The notes: generated by a model from the sequence alone, not told the origin. A DNA stretch of 64,000 bases from Chryseobacterium gilvum (GCF_025628965.1 NZ_JAOTEN010000002.1:310001-374000), one strand, 5' to 3'; numbered from the stretch's first letter, positions 44,000 to 53,084 are shown. Program-made: numbers and translations.

Positions 44000-45358
44000 A
44001 TGGAACAATATAATATTGACCAGAAAATTCAGGAGTTTATTGCTAAAATTGAGGCAAAAAACCCGAATGAACCGGAATTTTTACAGGCAGTAAAAGAAGT
44101 TGCAGTTACAGTAATTCCTTTTATTTTGACAAGAAAAGAATATACAGGCATGAAGCTTCTTGAGAGAATGGCTGAAGCCGAAAGAATCATTATTTTCAGA
44201 GTTCCATGGGTTGATGACAAAGGGGAAATTCAGGTAAACAGAGGGTTCAGAATTCAGATGAATTCAGCAATCGGGCCTTACAAAGGAGGAATTCGTTTTC
44301 ATCCTACCGTAAACCTGTCTGTTCTTAAATTCTTAGCATTCGAGCAGGTTTTCAAAAACTCTTTGACGACTCTTCCTATGGGAGGCGGAAAAGGGGGTTC
44401 AGATTTTGATCCGCAAGGAAAAACAGATATGGAAGTGATGCGTTTTTGTCAGGCTTTTATGTCTGAAATGTGCAAACATATCGGTCCTGAAACCGACGTT
44501 CCTGCAGGGGACATCGGAGTAGGAGCAAGAGAAATCGGATACCTATTCGGACAGTACAAAAAAATCAGAAACGAATTTACCGGAGTTCTTACCGGAAAAG
44601 GCCTTGCTTACGGTGGTTCATTAATCCGTCCTGAAGCAACCGGTTACGGCGTCGTTTATTTCGCTGAACAGATGCTTAAAACCATCGGACAGACTTTTAA
44701 AGATAAAACCGTATCTGTTTCAGGTTTCGGGAATGTAGCTTGGGGAGTCATCAAAAAAGTACACGAACTGGGCGGAAAAGTGGTTACCCTTTCCGGACCA
44801 GATGGATATATCTATGATGAAGCAGGAATCAGCGGAGAAAAAATCGATTATTTACTAGAATTAAGAGCCTCTGGAAATAACAGAGCGGAAGATTATGCTA
44901 AAAAATATCCTTCAGCAATATTTTATGCAGGGAAACGTCCTTGGGAAGTAAAATGTGACGTTGCAATTCCTTCTGCTACTCAGAATGAGCTTGACCTGGA
45001 AGATGCAAAATTATTGGTAGAAAACGGTTGCCTTTGTGTAACAGAAGCTGCAAATATGCCTTCAACACTGGAAGCAATTAATTATTTCCTTGATAATAAA
45101 GTATTGTTTTCTCCTGGTAAGGCTTCAAACGCGGGAGGTGTAGCTACTTCAGGTCTGGAAATGACTCAGAACTCGATCAGACTAAACTGGACTTCTGAAG
45201 AGGTTGACGCAAGGCTTAAAGAGATTATGATCGGTATTCACAAAGCTTGCAGAGACTACGGAAAAGAAGAAGACGGATATGTGAACTATGTAAAAGGTGC
45301 CAATATTGCCGGCTTTGTAAAAGTAGCAGAAGCAATGTTAGCTCAGGGAGTAGTATAA
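44000..45358 (+). CDS. gdhA: Glutamate dehydrogenase, small hexameric type (probably NADP-specific)
   Basis: 452 residues. Catalyses 2-oxoglutarate + ammonium to glutamate, or the reverse. Substrate-domain motifs: NRGFRIQMNSAIGPYKGGIR with the binding Lys, LTTLPMGGGKGGSDFDPQGK with the catalytic Lys, and ETDVPAGDIGVGAREIGYL. The coenzyme domain has SVSGFGNVAWGVIKK; the following acidic position is replaced by VVTLSGPDG, as in NADP-type enzymes. Strong consensus promoter and two downstream hairpins; monocistronic. Confidence 0.95.
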   Translation: MEQYNIDQKIQEFIAKIEAKNPNEPEFLQAVKEVAVTVIPFILTRKEYTGMKLLERMAEAERIIIFRVPWVDDKGEIQVNRGFRIQMNSAIGPYKGGIRFHPTVNLSVLKFLAFEQVFKNSLTTLPMGGGKGGSDFDPQGKTDMEVMRFCQAFMSEMCKHIGPETDVPAGDIGVGAREIGYLFGQYKKIRNEFTGVLTGKGLAYGGSLIRPEATGYGVVYFAEQMLKTIGQTFKDKTVSVSGFGNVAWGVIKKVHELGGKVVTLSGPDGYIYDEAGISGEKIDYLLELRASGNNRAEDYAKKYPSAIFYAGKRPWEVKCDVAIPSATQNELDLEDAKLLVENGCLCVTEAANMPSTLEAINYFLDNKVLFSPGKASNAGGVATSGLEMTQNSIRLNWTSEEVDARLKEIMIGIHKACRDYGKEEDGYVNYVKGANIAGFVKVAEAMLAQGVV

Positions 45359-45367
45359 CAATAATAT

Positions 45368-45396
45368 AAAAGACCGGAAATTTCCCGGTCTTTTTT
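45368..45396 (+). terminator. gdhA terminator
   Basis: AAAAGACCGG (45368-45377) and CCGGTCTTTT (45385-45394) followed by TT, 9 bases after the stop. Confidence 0.9.
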
Positions 45397-45445
45397 CATA
45401 TAGCCTGTTCCCGGGTCAATGGGAAAAAAGTAATAGTGAAAGAGG

Positions 45446-45474
45446 AAAGCATTGATATATTCAATGCTTTTTTA
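45446..45474 (+). terminator. Second terminator-like hairpin without an obvious gene
   Basis: AAAGCATTGA (45446-45455) and TCAATGCTTT (45461-45470) followed by T-rich sequence on the plus strand. It lies 51 bases beyond the gdhA terminator with no gene between. Confidence 0.6.
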
Positions 45475-45628
45475 TTTAAATTAAGCACAGAAAAATCCTG
45501 AAACATTATATTCCAGGATACCATTTGAATTTATATAACTAAACTACTTCATTCTGCAAACGTACAATAGAAAACAAAATTGTTTTTTCCTCTGAAAATT
45601 AACGCAGTTTATTATATTTTAAGATCAT

Positions 45629-46120
45629 TTATGACTTTTCAATATTCTTTATCATTTTTTCTACAAACTCAAAAGCAGCAGGACAGATCAACGTGTTTTT
45701 GACCATCAGATGATTGATCTGATAGATCTTCTTCCGATCGGTATGGGGATACTCACGACACGCTTTAGGACGCACATCATAGATCGAGCAGGTGTTATCC
45801 TGATTCAGGAAAAAACAGGGCAGATTCTGAAGAACTTTATCCTGGTCTTCATCCGTACGGAGAAATTTCGCTTCAAAATCAGCAGGTTTAAGACGGAGAT
45901 GTTTTGAAATTCTTTCAATATCTTTTTCGGTATACAGAGGCCCGGTTGTTTTACAGCAGTTTGCGCATTGTAAACAATCTATTTTTTCAAATACCTCATC
46001 ATGAGTTTCCTGAACGATATAATCCAGGTTTTTAGGCAGTTTTTTCTTCAGGCTTTCCAAAAATTTTCTATGTTCTTTCTGCTTTTGGAGCGCCTGTTTT
46101 TTGTATCCTTCTAAATTCAT
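45629..46120 (-). CDS. YkgJ-family cysteine-cluster protein
   Basis: 163 residues. The metal-binding cysteine set of the family is visible: CLQCANCCKTTGPLYT (about residues 49-65), then CFFLNQDNTCSIYDVRPKAC with two more and the final Cys before REYPHTD. The N-terminal 45 residues are helical and basic. The ligand is probably zinc or an Fe-S cluster; function unknown. The start overlaps the Kir channel stop by 4 bases (ATGA), so the two are cotranslated. Confidence 0.85.
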   Translation of the reverse strand: MNLEGYKKQALQKQKEHRKFLESLKKKLPKNLDYIVQETHDEVFEKIDCLQCANCCKTTGPLYTEKDIERISKHLRLKPADFEAKFLRTDEDQDKVLQNLPCFFLNQDNTCSIYDVRPKACREYPHTDRKKIYQINHLMVKNTLICPAAFEFVEKMIKNIEKS

Positions 46121-47088
46121 GATTGTTCTGGTTCAAAGACAGGAAGATCAGCCTTTTCATAGGCATTGATTTTATCCAGATCTAAAATAGTAGATTCCTG
46201 TTCCTTGTCAGGATAAAACATTGGGATAAACCTGGCTCCGTAAATAATCTCGCGGGAAACATAGGATGACCGCTGAACCACCGTATTCGAAAATACTTCA
46301 TCAAATGCACGGATATGAATAATGATTTCAATATTGGTATTTTTGAAATCATCCGCCGTAAATCCATAAAACGGAGAGTTCTCATCTATTTTATGAACAA
46401 TGGTCCAGTTGAGAGCCAAGGTATTAATTTTGCTCAACTGTGTTTCCAGCCTGTAAAAATTACTTTTGGTATTCCCGTTTTCTGTAATTTCGATTGCTGT
46501 GGATAAAGTGACATCCGCATCCGTCAAAGCATTATTTTTATAAGGCGCCAATCTTAACATGAGCGCTGTAACATCCTGAAAAGGAGCGATTACCGCTATA
46601 TCTGAAAACCTAAGATACGCTCTTGGCCGTGAAAATCTTCCGTAAAACAAACCGGTTGCAATGGCAAAAGTAAGAAGCCCTAAAAATGCTTCGAAAGTAG
46701 CTACCAAACTTGCCAGAAAACCTACAGGAGCAATTCTTCCGTACCCAACGGTTGTAAAAGTCTGTGAGCTAAAGAAAAAAACATCAATAAACTCATTCAT
46801 CGGGTCACTTTTATCAATACCGGTAAGATGCTCTACCCCAATCAGGTAATAAATGAATGCAAAAACGAGATTAATGAGAATATACATTACCACTAAATAC
46901 GTAATAAACCGGAATGACGATAAATTTAGCATGGTATGATACCAGCTTAACCTGTTGATCACATTAACGCCTCTTCTTTTAACATTCGGAAGGCCGTCTT
47001 TATTGATAAACCTTCCGGAAGCATTGGCTCCAAAACCGCTGTTTTCCGTATTTTGCTGATCTATTTTTTTTCTGAAACCTCTTGCCAT
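46117..47088 (-). CDS. Inward-rectifier potassium channel (KirBac type)
   Basis: 323 residues. Two membrane helices (about 60-84 and 122-146) flank the pore helix and the selectivity filter FTTVGYGRIAP (Thr113-Gly117). An N-terminal slide helix (RLSWYHTMLNL) precedes them, and the C-terminal 175 residues form the cytoplasmic immunoglobulin-like IRK domain with ALTDADVTLSTAIEI and RSSYVSREIIYGARF. All elements for a functional channel are present. TATCTTTG promoter box 50 bases upstream. Confidence 0.93.
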   Translation of the reverse strand: MARGFRKKIDQQNTENSGFGANASGRFINKDGLPNVKRRGVNVINRLSWYHTMLNLSSFRFITYLVVMYILINLVFAFIYYLIGVEHLTGIDKSDPMNEFIDVFFFSSQTFTTVGYGRIAPVGFLASLVATFEAFLGLLTFAIATGLFYGRFSRPRAYLRFSDIAVIAPFQDVTALMLRLAPYKNNALTDADVTLSTAIEITENGNTKSNFYRLETQLSKINTLALNWTIVHKIDENSPFYGFTADDFKNTNIEIIIHIRAFDEVFSNTVVQRSSYVSREIIYGARFIPMFYPDKEQESTILDLDKINAYEKADLPVFEPEQS

Positions 47089-47138
47089 AACGTATTATTT
47101 CAATCGTATTTGAATTTTATTCTTTCAAAACAATATTA

Positions 47139-47146
47139 CAAAGATA
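47139..47146 (-). promoter_or_regulatory. Kir channel operon -7 box
   Basis: The minus strand reads TATCTTTG, 50 bases before the ATG. Confidence 0.45.
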
Positions 47147-47186
47147 AAATTTTGTTTTCATGAAATTTATCAAGCGGTGAAATCTA

Positions 47187-47214
47187 TTGAAATATTCATT
47201 TTTACCTACATTTG
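47187..47214 (+). promoter_or_regulatory. Globin promoter TTG-N17-TACATTTG directly before the ATG
   Basis: TTG at 47187-47189 and TACATTTG at 47207-47214 with a 17-base spacer. Only 4 bases (ATAC) separate the box from the ATG at 47219, so the mRNA is predicted to be leaderless. Confidence 0.65.
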
Positions 47215-47218
47215 ATAC

Positions 47219-47599
47219 ATGAAAAAGCTGGAATCAAGAGAAGATATTGAACTTCTTGTCAATGCATTTTATGCAAAAGTAATTGATGATGAAACCATTG
47301 GTCTGTTCTTTAAAGATATTGTGAAGGTAGATTGGGATCTTCATTTGCCGAAAATGTATTCATTCTGGGAAACCATTTTGTTTGGGCAGATGAGCTATAA
47401 AGGAAATCCGATGAGTATGCATTTTCCTGTTAATAAAATAAAAGCGATGGAGAAGCACCATTTTGAAAGATGGCTGCAACTCTGGAAACTGACGATTGAA
47501 GAAAATTTCACCGGTGAAAACGCTTCTATGGCCATTACAAAATCTGAAAATATTGCCAATTTAATGTCATATAAGATGGAAATGGCAAGGAAACAGTAA
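47219..47599 (+). CDS. Group III truncated haemoglobin
   Basis: 126-residue 2-over-2 globin. The group III pattern is clear: FYAKVIDDETIGLFFKDI, then DWDLHLPKMYSFWETILFG, YKGNPMSMHFP, and the proximal His in EKHHFERWLQLWKLTI. Roles proposed for the group are oxygen or NO handling; none is proven here. The gene diverges from the Kir channel operon and has a promoter box 4 bases before its start. It converges on the antiporter gene with only 5 bases between stops. Confidence 0.92.
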   Translation: MKKLESREDIELLVNAFYAKVIDDETIGLFFKDIVKVDWDLHLPKMYSFWETILFGQMSYKGNPMSMHFPVNKIKAMEKHHFERWLQLWKLTIEENFTGENASMAITKSENIANLMSYKMEMARKQ

Positions 47600-47604
47600 A
47601 AATA

Positions 47605-48675
47605 TTAAGGCACCACTACCGTGAAAATATATGCTGCAAGATTCACCAGTAAAACCGTTCCGTACAAAACATTGGTTTTTCCCCGGCTCAGTGAGAGCAT
47701 GACAATAAATACGGATAATGAAAGCAAGATAATATCCTTTTTATCTAATCCTAAAACCAAAGGAATGTCATAAATGATACACACCACCGAAACGGCAGGA
47801 ATACTCAACCCGATACTTGCTAAGGCCGATCCCAGAGCCAAATTTAAACTCGACTGGATCTGATTGTTCCTGGCTGCTCTTATGGCCGCAATCCCTTCCG
47901 GAAGAAGAATGACAGCAGCAATAATGACTCCCACCAAAGATTTCGGAGCGCCGATACTCTGAACCATATTTTCAATAGTTCCTGAAAGGCCTTTTGCCAT
48001 CATCACTACGATAATAAGACAAATAACAAGAAATACAAAACTGAAAGCCGTCTGCATTTTGCCGGGAATATAGTGATCCTCAGCATTTTCATCTGCAACG
48101 ATAAAATAGTTTCTGTGTTTCACCGTCTGAACCATCAGAAAAACGCCATAAATGATTAAACAGGCGATGGATACAAATATCAATTGGGCCTGATTGTAGA
48201 ACGGCCCGTTTATGCTTGATGTAAAATTGGGAAGTATCAAAGTAAACGCTAAAATAGAAATAATACTTACCAGATAAGTTGTCGCGGAAGTACGTGCAAA
48301 AAACTGTTCGTGATACTTAACACCTCCGATCAAAATACAGATTCCCAAAATCCCGTTAAGAATAATCATAACCGCCGAAAAAACTGTGTCGCGTGCCAAA
48401 GTAATTGCCTCATCGCCTCCTGCAACCATTAATGAAATGATAAGCGCCACTTCTATAATAGTGATGCATAAGGCCAGAATAATGGTTCCGTATGGTTCAC
48501 CGACTTTGTGCGCAACGACTTCGGCATGATGTACTGCAGATAAAACACTTCCCGTTAATAAAATACCGGCAATTGCATCGTACGCCAATCCTGTTCCCAT
48601 TAATCCTGAAAAATAATATAGCACTGCCAAAACAGGAAAGATATAGGTATAATGTAAAAGTTCTTTAAGTTTCAT
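47605..48675 (-). CDS. Calcium/sodium:proton antiporter (ChaA/CaCA family)
   Basis: 356 residues with about eleven membrane helices. The two alpha-repeats of the cation/Ca2+ exchanger family are visible: HHAEVVAHKVGEPYGTIILAL with following acidic residues, and VILLPEGIAAIRAARNNQIQ with SLNLALGSALASIGLSIP. It resembles ChaA (calcium or sodium:proton). The ionic preference cannot be told from sequence. It is the last gene of a minus-strand run, 55 bases after the DUF6122-like gene. Confidence 0.88.
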   Translation of the reverse strand: MKLKELLHYTYIFPVLAVLYYFSGLMGTGLAYDAIAGILLTGSVLSAVHHAEVVAHKVGEPYGTIILALCITIIEVALIISLMVAGGDEAITLARDTVFSAVMIILNGILGICILIGGVKYHEQFFARTSATTYLVSIISILAFTLILPNFTSSINGPFYNQAQLIFVSIACLIIYGVFLMVQTVKHRNYFIVADENAEDHYIPGKMQTAFSFVFLVICLIIVVMMAKGLSGTIENMVQSIGAPKSLVGVIIAAVILLPEGIAAIRAARNNQIQSSLNLALGSALASIGLSIPAVSVVCIIYDIPLVLGLDKKDIILLSLSVFIVMLSLSRGKTNVLYGTVLLVNLAAYIFTVVVP

Positions 48676-48730
48676 AAATGAGAATAAAAAAAATATGATT
48701 TTTAGCTATCACAGGAACTGCTAAAGGCAA

Positions 48731-49063
48731 TTACCAACAATGAAAGTCCTGAAAATCGGTTGCCATATGCAAAAGCAGCCCGATACCGATAATGCGTGCA
48801 TTTCCTTTACACAGAAGAAGCAAAAAATACACCGCAATTGCAACATAAGAATGGAGAAAATGGAAGCCGATGCTGTTTCTGCTGGGATCGAAAACAGGAT
48901 CTGCAAATAAATGATCAAGATCTACCAGCATGGTTGCAAGAAGAATAAGATATGCCCTTTTCCATTGGTTTCTATAAAAAACGTAGGCTATGATTGCCGG
49001 AAAACCTAAATGCAGGAAGTAGTGGATAAACTGTTTGAGTATTATGATTTCCGAAATATTCAT
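48731..49063 (-). CDS. Small membrane protein, DUF6122-like
   Basis: 110 residues with four hydrophobic segments. His and Asp residues are placed at membrane edges: FIHYFLHLGFPAI, TMLVDLDHLFADPVFDPSR, FHFLHSYVAIAVY and LLHMATDFQDFHCW. The HxxxH, DLDHL and HMxxDxxD pattern recalls YdjM-like membrane-bound metal-dependent hydrolases in miniature; DUF6122 is recalled from memory. Starts 10 bases after the preceding gene of the operon. Confidence 0.7.
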   Translation of the reverse strand: MNISEIIILKQFIHYFLHLGFPAIIAYVFYRNQWKRAYLILLATMLVDLDHLFADPVFDPSRNSIGFHFLHSYVAIAVYFLLLLCKGNARIIGIGLLLHMATDFQDFHCW

Positions 49064-49073
49064 GCGATTTGTA

Positions 49074-50321
49074 TTACTTTACCATCGTTAAAATTAACGG
49101 CAATTTATCTTCCCTGAACTGTATTTTCACATAATAATCTTTCTCTCTATTACCGTAAAAAATATACTCTATATTGGATATTGTTTTCCTTTCAGAATTA
49201 TTTAAAAAATTTAAAGAGGGAGAAAGTAACACATTATTTTTGATGAAAATATAGTTTTGATTTTGTTTCCGGCTTAAAGCTATTGGGTTTCTCGTTGATC
49301 TTATAATGATCTCATTTTTGGTTTTAGCAACTATATTAGGCTGAAAAGGAATACCTGTAAACTGATTTTCAGCATTAATCCATTTTTTATGCAAAAAATA
49401 CTGCTTTAATTTTTCCGGCTGCGCAAATTGCATTGCGATTATATAATTGGGCTGAATAATTTTCTGATAACCCTGCTTTTCAACTTCATTAAAATTATCG
49501 TCATAGCCGTAACTGATGATGGTATCGTTTACCTGCTCCAAATCAGCAGTGATGTGAGCGTATTGTACAGGAGCAGACTTCGCCAGATTTTTATCAAAAA
49601 AACAGGTGTAATGCTTCACGTTTTCAGCATTGAGCTCTGCACTTAAAAAATGTTTTTCTTTTTGTAATGCAGCAATGAGCGGATTGAATATACCGTTTTC
49701 AGCAGTACTTTTTATTTCAATATTATCCCCATTCAGCGTTATGGAAAAATTCTGAATATTCTTTCCGGAAACATAAGAAATACTTCCTACCGCATCATTT
49801 ATCAACTGATCTGCATGATAAGCGTTCTTCTCTGAAAAATGGGCAAGAAATTGGCCGATATTTGAAAAAGCCGAATCTGAACTGCCCAAAATGCATTGAT
49901 TACCATTAATCTTAACAAAAAAACGATCTTTTTGAAATACATTTTTACCTTTGGCGAGGAATTTTTTTTCCTTCAGGAAAGACAGCACCTTTTCTTTATC
50001 ATCAATTTCAACAACCGAATACCATTCTGAAAAGCCTGTATTTTTAATATGGAAAACCTGGATAAAATCCGGGACTTTTAATCCGGAATCTCTGAGAGAA
50101 ATGCTTCTTTTAAGCTCTTTATCATCATTAAACCATCCTGAAGGATGCATGATCATTTCGGAAATATATTGTCTCGTCATTTTTTTCACATCAACTAAAA
50201 CGATTACATCTGCATTTGCAGGAATATATTTCAGGGTTTTATTTTTAAAAAACAGCCCAAAATAAATTGCTGCGGCAATACAGATGATCACTGATGAGAC
50301 AATAATTTTTTTCCTGTTCAT
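49074..50321 (-). CDS. Exported or anchored protein, DUF3352-like, function unknown
   Basis: 415 residues with an N-terminal membrane anchor (IIVSSVIICIAAAIYFGLFF, about 5-24). Then comes YIPANADVIVLVDVKKMTRQ, a start typical of DUF3352/DUF4836-like periplasmic proteins. The next 130 residues align by eye with the upstream 684-residue protein (see finding), so the two seem to be remote paralogues. Its ATG follows directly on the stop of that gene (TAAATG), so they form one operon. No catalytic motif seen. Confidence 0.6.
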   Translation of the reverse strand: MNRKKIIVSSVIICIAAAIYFGLFFKNKTLKYIPANADVIVLVDVKKMTRQYISEMIMHPSGWFNDDKELKRSISLRDSGLKVPDFIQVFHIKNTGFSEWYSVVEIDDKEKVLSFLKEKKFLAKGKNVFQKDRFFVKINGNQCILGSSDSAFSNIGQFLAHFSEKNAYHADQLINDAVGSISYVSGKNIQNFSITLNGDNIEIKSTAENGIFNPLIAALQKEKHFLSAELNAENVKHYTCFFDKNLAKSAPVQYAHITADLEQVNDTIISYGYDDNFNEVEKQGYQKIIQPNYIIAMQFAQPEKLKQYFLHKKWINAENQFTGIPFQPNIVAKTKNEIIIRSTRNPIALSRKQNQNYIFIKNNVLLSPSLNFLNNSERKTISNIEYIFYGNREKDYYVKIQFREDKLPLILTMVK

Positions 50322-52376
50322 TTATAAAATTGCAGGCACTTTTTCAGCCTCCATGATTTTGTAAAATTCATCAAACAGATCAAAGAAATACATAAGGCTG
50401 TTTTCCGAAGAATTCTTGATATTATAATCCATTTCGGTCTGTATGCTTTCACCTTTTACTTCAGTTTTAAAATACAACTCGCCTACATTTTTTCTGAAAA
50501 CGTCTAATGTCTTTCTTTCAGAAGGGCTTTTGAATTCTTTATCCAATCCGATGATCAGTTTTTGAATATCTAACCTTCCCGAAAAAGGATATTTAGAAGA
50601 ATCTTTCATCCATTTTCCGGCTAGCTCAGACTGGTTTTTCTGGGTAATATTTTCGGTAGAAGTAGTAAGGTAAACGATTCCATCTTGTACGGTAAAGAAA
50701 AGCTGATCCAGGTAACTATTGCTTTTTTCATCTTTAAAAACGTAAAACGATCCTTTTTTTGAGAAATTTTTTGCTGCGTTTTTATTGGTGGTCAGAAGAT
50801 CAAAAACGCGTCTCCAGTAGTTTTCATTTTCCGTTGCAAACGCAAAGGTAAAATTGGGAACCATCACCTCTTTTTTCTTTTTTACTTCTTTTTCGTTATA
50901 ATCATTGTCATAATCGTAATCAGTGTATTCTACTTCTTTCGATGTTAACTCATTCAGCACAAAAATGCCGTTTCCGGGAGCAATTTTGGCAATTGCCTCT
51001 TCATCCAGAATGATTTTCATGGTTTCCATAATGAGTTCCATTTCTTTCTGGTATTCTGCCTGTCCGGAGTTTTCAAGCAGGCTGTACATCATGTCAAAAT
51101 ATTTATTGCCATTGATGTTTATCACATAATATCCGATGCTTTTATCATTAATTAACGAGGCCAGTTTTTTATTTTTTCTTCCTTGATACAGCTCAGAAAA
51201 ACTCTTCTGGATTTTGGGGTCTTTATGCTTATAATTATTGACAAGCTTCACTTTGTCTTTATCAAAGTACAAATTATAAGATGAGTTTGAATTGTATATT
51301 TTCTCAAAATACGGGTTAAAATCATATCGTCTGAACATTCTCTGATACAAACCGTCTGTGAAAATTTTGCCGTAATCGGTGTAAACAAAAACATCTGAAT
51401 CCGGATCTCTGAACGAAAGCATTTCTTTGGAGACTTCAATTTCCATACTTGAACTAAAATACCGGTCAAATACATCTTCGGCAATTTTTTTAACAATTTT
51501 GAAATTTTCTATCCTCAGAGAATCCATTTCCGGTTCATAAGTCAGAGGTTCTGTATATTCCGGGTTTTCATCTTCCGCTGGTGGTGGCGGTAAAACTTCA
51601 ACTTCATTTTCAGAATACACGGAATCTGTGATTTTTTTTTCTTCGGGATACTGATGGTTTTTCTCCAGATATTTGATGTCTTTCTGAAGTTTGGCAATTT
51701 CTGAATTGCTGTTTTTGATATTTTGTTTCAGATATTGAATATCCTCTTTTAAATATTTTATTTCTTCCTTGTAATCGAACGGTTTTTCCACATATGTACT
51801 GTCTGCGGTAGCTATTGCGGCATCTTCTACCACTACTGCTGTACTGTCTATTACTGTGGCGGCACTGTCGATGGCAACCACTTCTGCCCAATCTGTTTCT
51901 TTATATGGCTTGTTGTAATTTACAAAACTGAGTACGGCATGATCGTCATTCCAGGCGACAAATGCGTTCTCATTGATATCGACGTATGAATAATTGTTTT
52001 TTCTGGAAATTTCCTGCCCTTTTTTCTTAATGGAAGTCATAAACTCCTGAAACTTTCCTTTATTATCGATGATAAAGTGAGAAGTATAGGTTTGTACAGA
52101 ATCATTAAAACTGGCATAATGATACTGCGTCGCATCATATTTGATTCCTGTTTTAGAGTAATCATTCCAGAAGTTTTTCTGCTTATTGTCTTTGGCAATT
52201 TCCTGTAAAAAAGGATTAAATTTTTCCCAGTTGATCTTTTTATTAAGCTGCTTCCCATTAATTTCCATATAAAATGAAACATTATCAGGAATTTTCATGC
52301 TTTTTTGTGCAAAAATAAGCACGCAGCCAAAAAGTAAGAACGTTATTCTTTGTGTTTTTAAGAGGATAGATTTCAT
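50322..52376 (-). CDS. Large exported protein with coiled coil, DUF4836-like, function unknown
   Basis: 684 residues. A signal peptide ends LIFAQ (about 24), followed by KSMKIPDNVSFYMEINGKQL. Residues 190-250 are predicted coiled coil (EEIKYLKEDIQYLKQNIKN and onward), then an acidic Pro/Glu linker with PPPPAEDENPEYTEP. The C-terminal half has paired beta/alpha segments with VNINGNKYFDMMYSLL-like sections. Likely periplasmic or outer-membrane-associated. Second gene of an operon led by a lipoprotein. I recognise the general fold type but no function. Confidence 0.6.
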   Translation of the reverse strand: MKSILLKTQRITFLLFGCVLIFAQKSMKIPDNVSFYMEINGKQLNKKINWEKFNPFLQEIAKDNKQKNFWNDYSKTGIKYDATQYHYASFNDSVQTYTSHFIIDNKGKFQEFMTSIKKKGQEISRKNNYSYVDINENAFVAWNDDHAVLSFVNYNKPYKETDWAEVVAIDSAATVIDSTAVVVEDAAIATADSTYVEKPFDYKEEIKYLKEDIQYLKQNIKNSNSEIAKLQKDIKYLEKNHQYPEEKKITDSVYSENEVEVLPPPPAEDENPEYTEPLTYEPEMDSLRIENFKIVKKIAEDVFDRYFSSSMEIEVSKEMLSFRDPDSDVFVYTDYGKIFTDGLYQRMFRRYDFNPYFEKIYNSNSSYNLYFDKDKVKLVNNYKHKDPKIQKSFSELYQGRKNKKLASLINDKSIGYYVININGNKYFDMMYSLLENSGQAEYQKEMELIMETMKIILDEEAIAKIAPGNGIFVLNELTSKEVEYTDYDYDNDYNEKEVKKKKEVMVPNFTFAFATENENYWRRVFDLLTTNKNAAKNFSKKGSFYVFKDEKSNSYLDQLFFTVQDGIVYLTTSTENITQKNQSELAGKWMKDSSKYPFSGRLDIQKLIIGLDKEFKSPSERKTLDVFRKNVGELYFKTEVKGESIQTEMDYNIKNSSENSLMYFFDLFDEFYKIMEAEKVPAIL

Positions 52377-52391
52377 GGTTTATTGTTGAAA

Positions 52392-53057
52392 TTATTGTAA
52401 AAGAATGGTATTCTGAATTTGTTTTTTCTGAAGAATGAAGTCTAATATATTTCCTTCCAGCTTTAATGCTTTCCTGTTCGGCGACAAAATGTAAGAAGTA
52501 TTAGTCTGTGATCTTACCGGATTTTCAAACTGTAAAACAGAAATATATTTAGCGTCATTAAAAATTTCTTTATCGGCTTTACTCAGCTTATCATAATCAT
52601 TTTTAAATGTATTGATCTTGTTTCGTACGAATGCTTTTTTCTCAATATTATGACTGTAAATCTGCATGGGAACCATTTTTCCTACAATATTTTTTGCTTT
52701 TAGCTGTTCTAATCCGGCATTGATGTTTTCGATTTTTTTAAAACTACAGCTCAGTTTAATGATGTAATTGTCAAAATCCATTGCTGTCTTTACATTGCTG
52801 ATTCCGGGAACGCCTTTGAAGATTCGTGCTGCTTCATTTATTTTCCCTTCAATTTCGGATCTTTTAGGAACTTTTTTGCCATTAATAGTTTCCATTTTAG
52901 AGATCGACGCCAAACGTGTTTTGCTTTTGCTGGCATTGAGGATCAGGGTATATTCTCCGCTGCCGTCTGCTTTGATGTTTACTTTATCTAAAATATCAAA
53001 ACAGCTGGTGAGAAATAACAACGGAATACAAAGTAAAAATAGCCTTAAGCTTTTCAT
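52392..53057 (-). CDS. Predicted lipoprotein, function unknown
   Basis: 221 residues; signal peptide with FLTSC (Cys19). The stretch DKVNIKADGSGEYTLILNASK resembles the opening of LppM-like or TIGR-type lipoproteins with a beta-meander. The region GVPGISNVKTAMDFDNYIIKL suggests a further alpha/beta unit. First gene of the operon with the two large exported proteins, 15 bases before the next. A TATGTTTG promoter box lies 19 bases upstream. Confidence 0.6.
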   Translation of the reverse strand: MKSLRLFLLCIPLLFLTSCFDILDKVNIKADGSGEYTLILNASKSKTRLASISKMETINGKKVPKRSEIEGKINEAARIFKGVPGISNVKTAMDFDNYIIKLSCSFKKIENINAGLEQLKAKNIVGKMVPMQIYSHNIEKKAFVRNKINTFKNDYDKLSKADKEIFNDAKYISVLQFENPVRSQTNTSYILSPNRKALKLEGNILDFILQKKQIQNTILLQ

Positions 53058-53076
53058 GAATATGGTATTTAAGGGG

Positions 53077-53084
53077 CAAACATA
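53077..53084 (-). promoter_or_regulatory. Promoter -7 box of the 53-48 kb envelope operon
   Basis: The minus strand reads TATGTTTG, 19 bases before the lipoprotein ATG. Confidence 0.5.
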
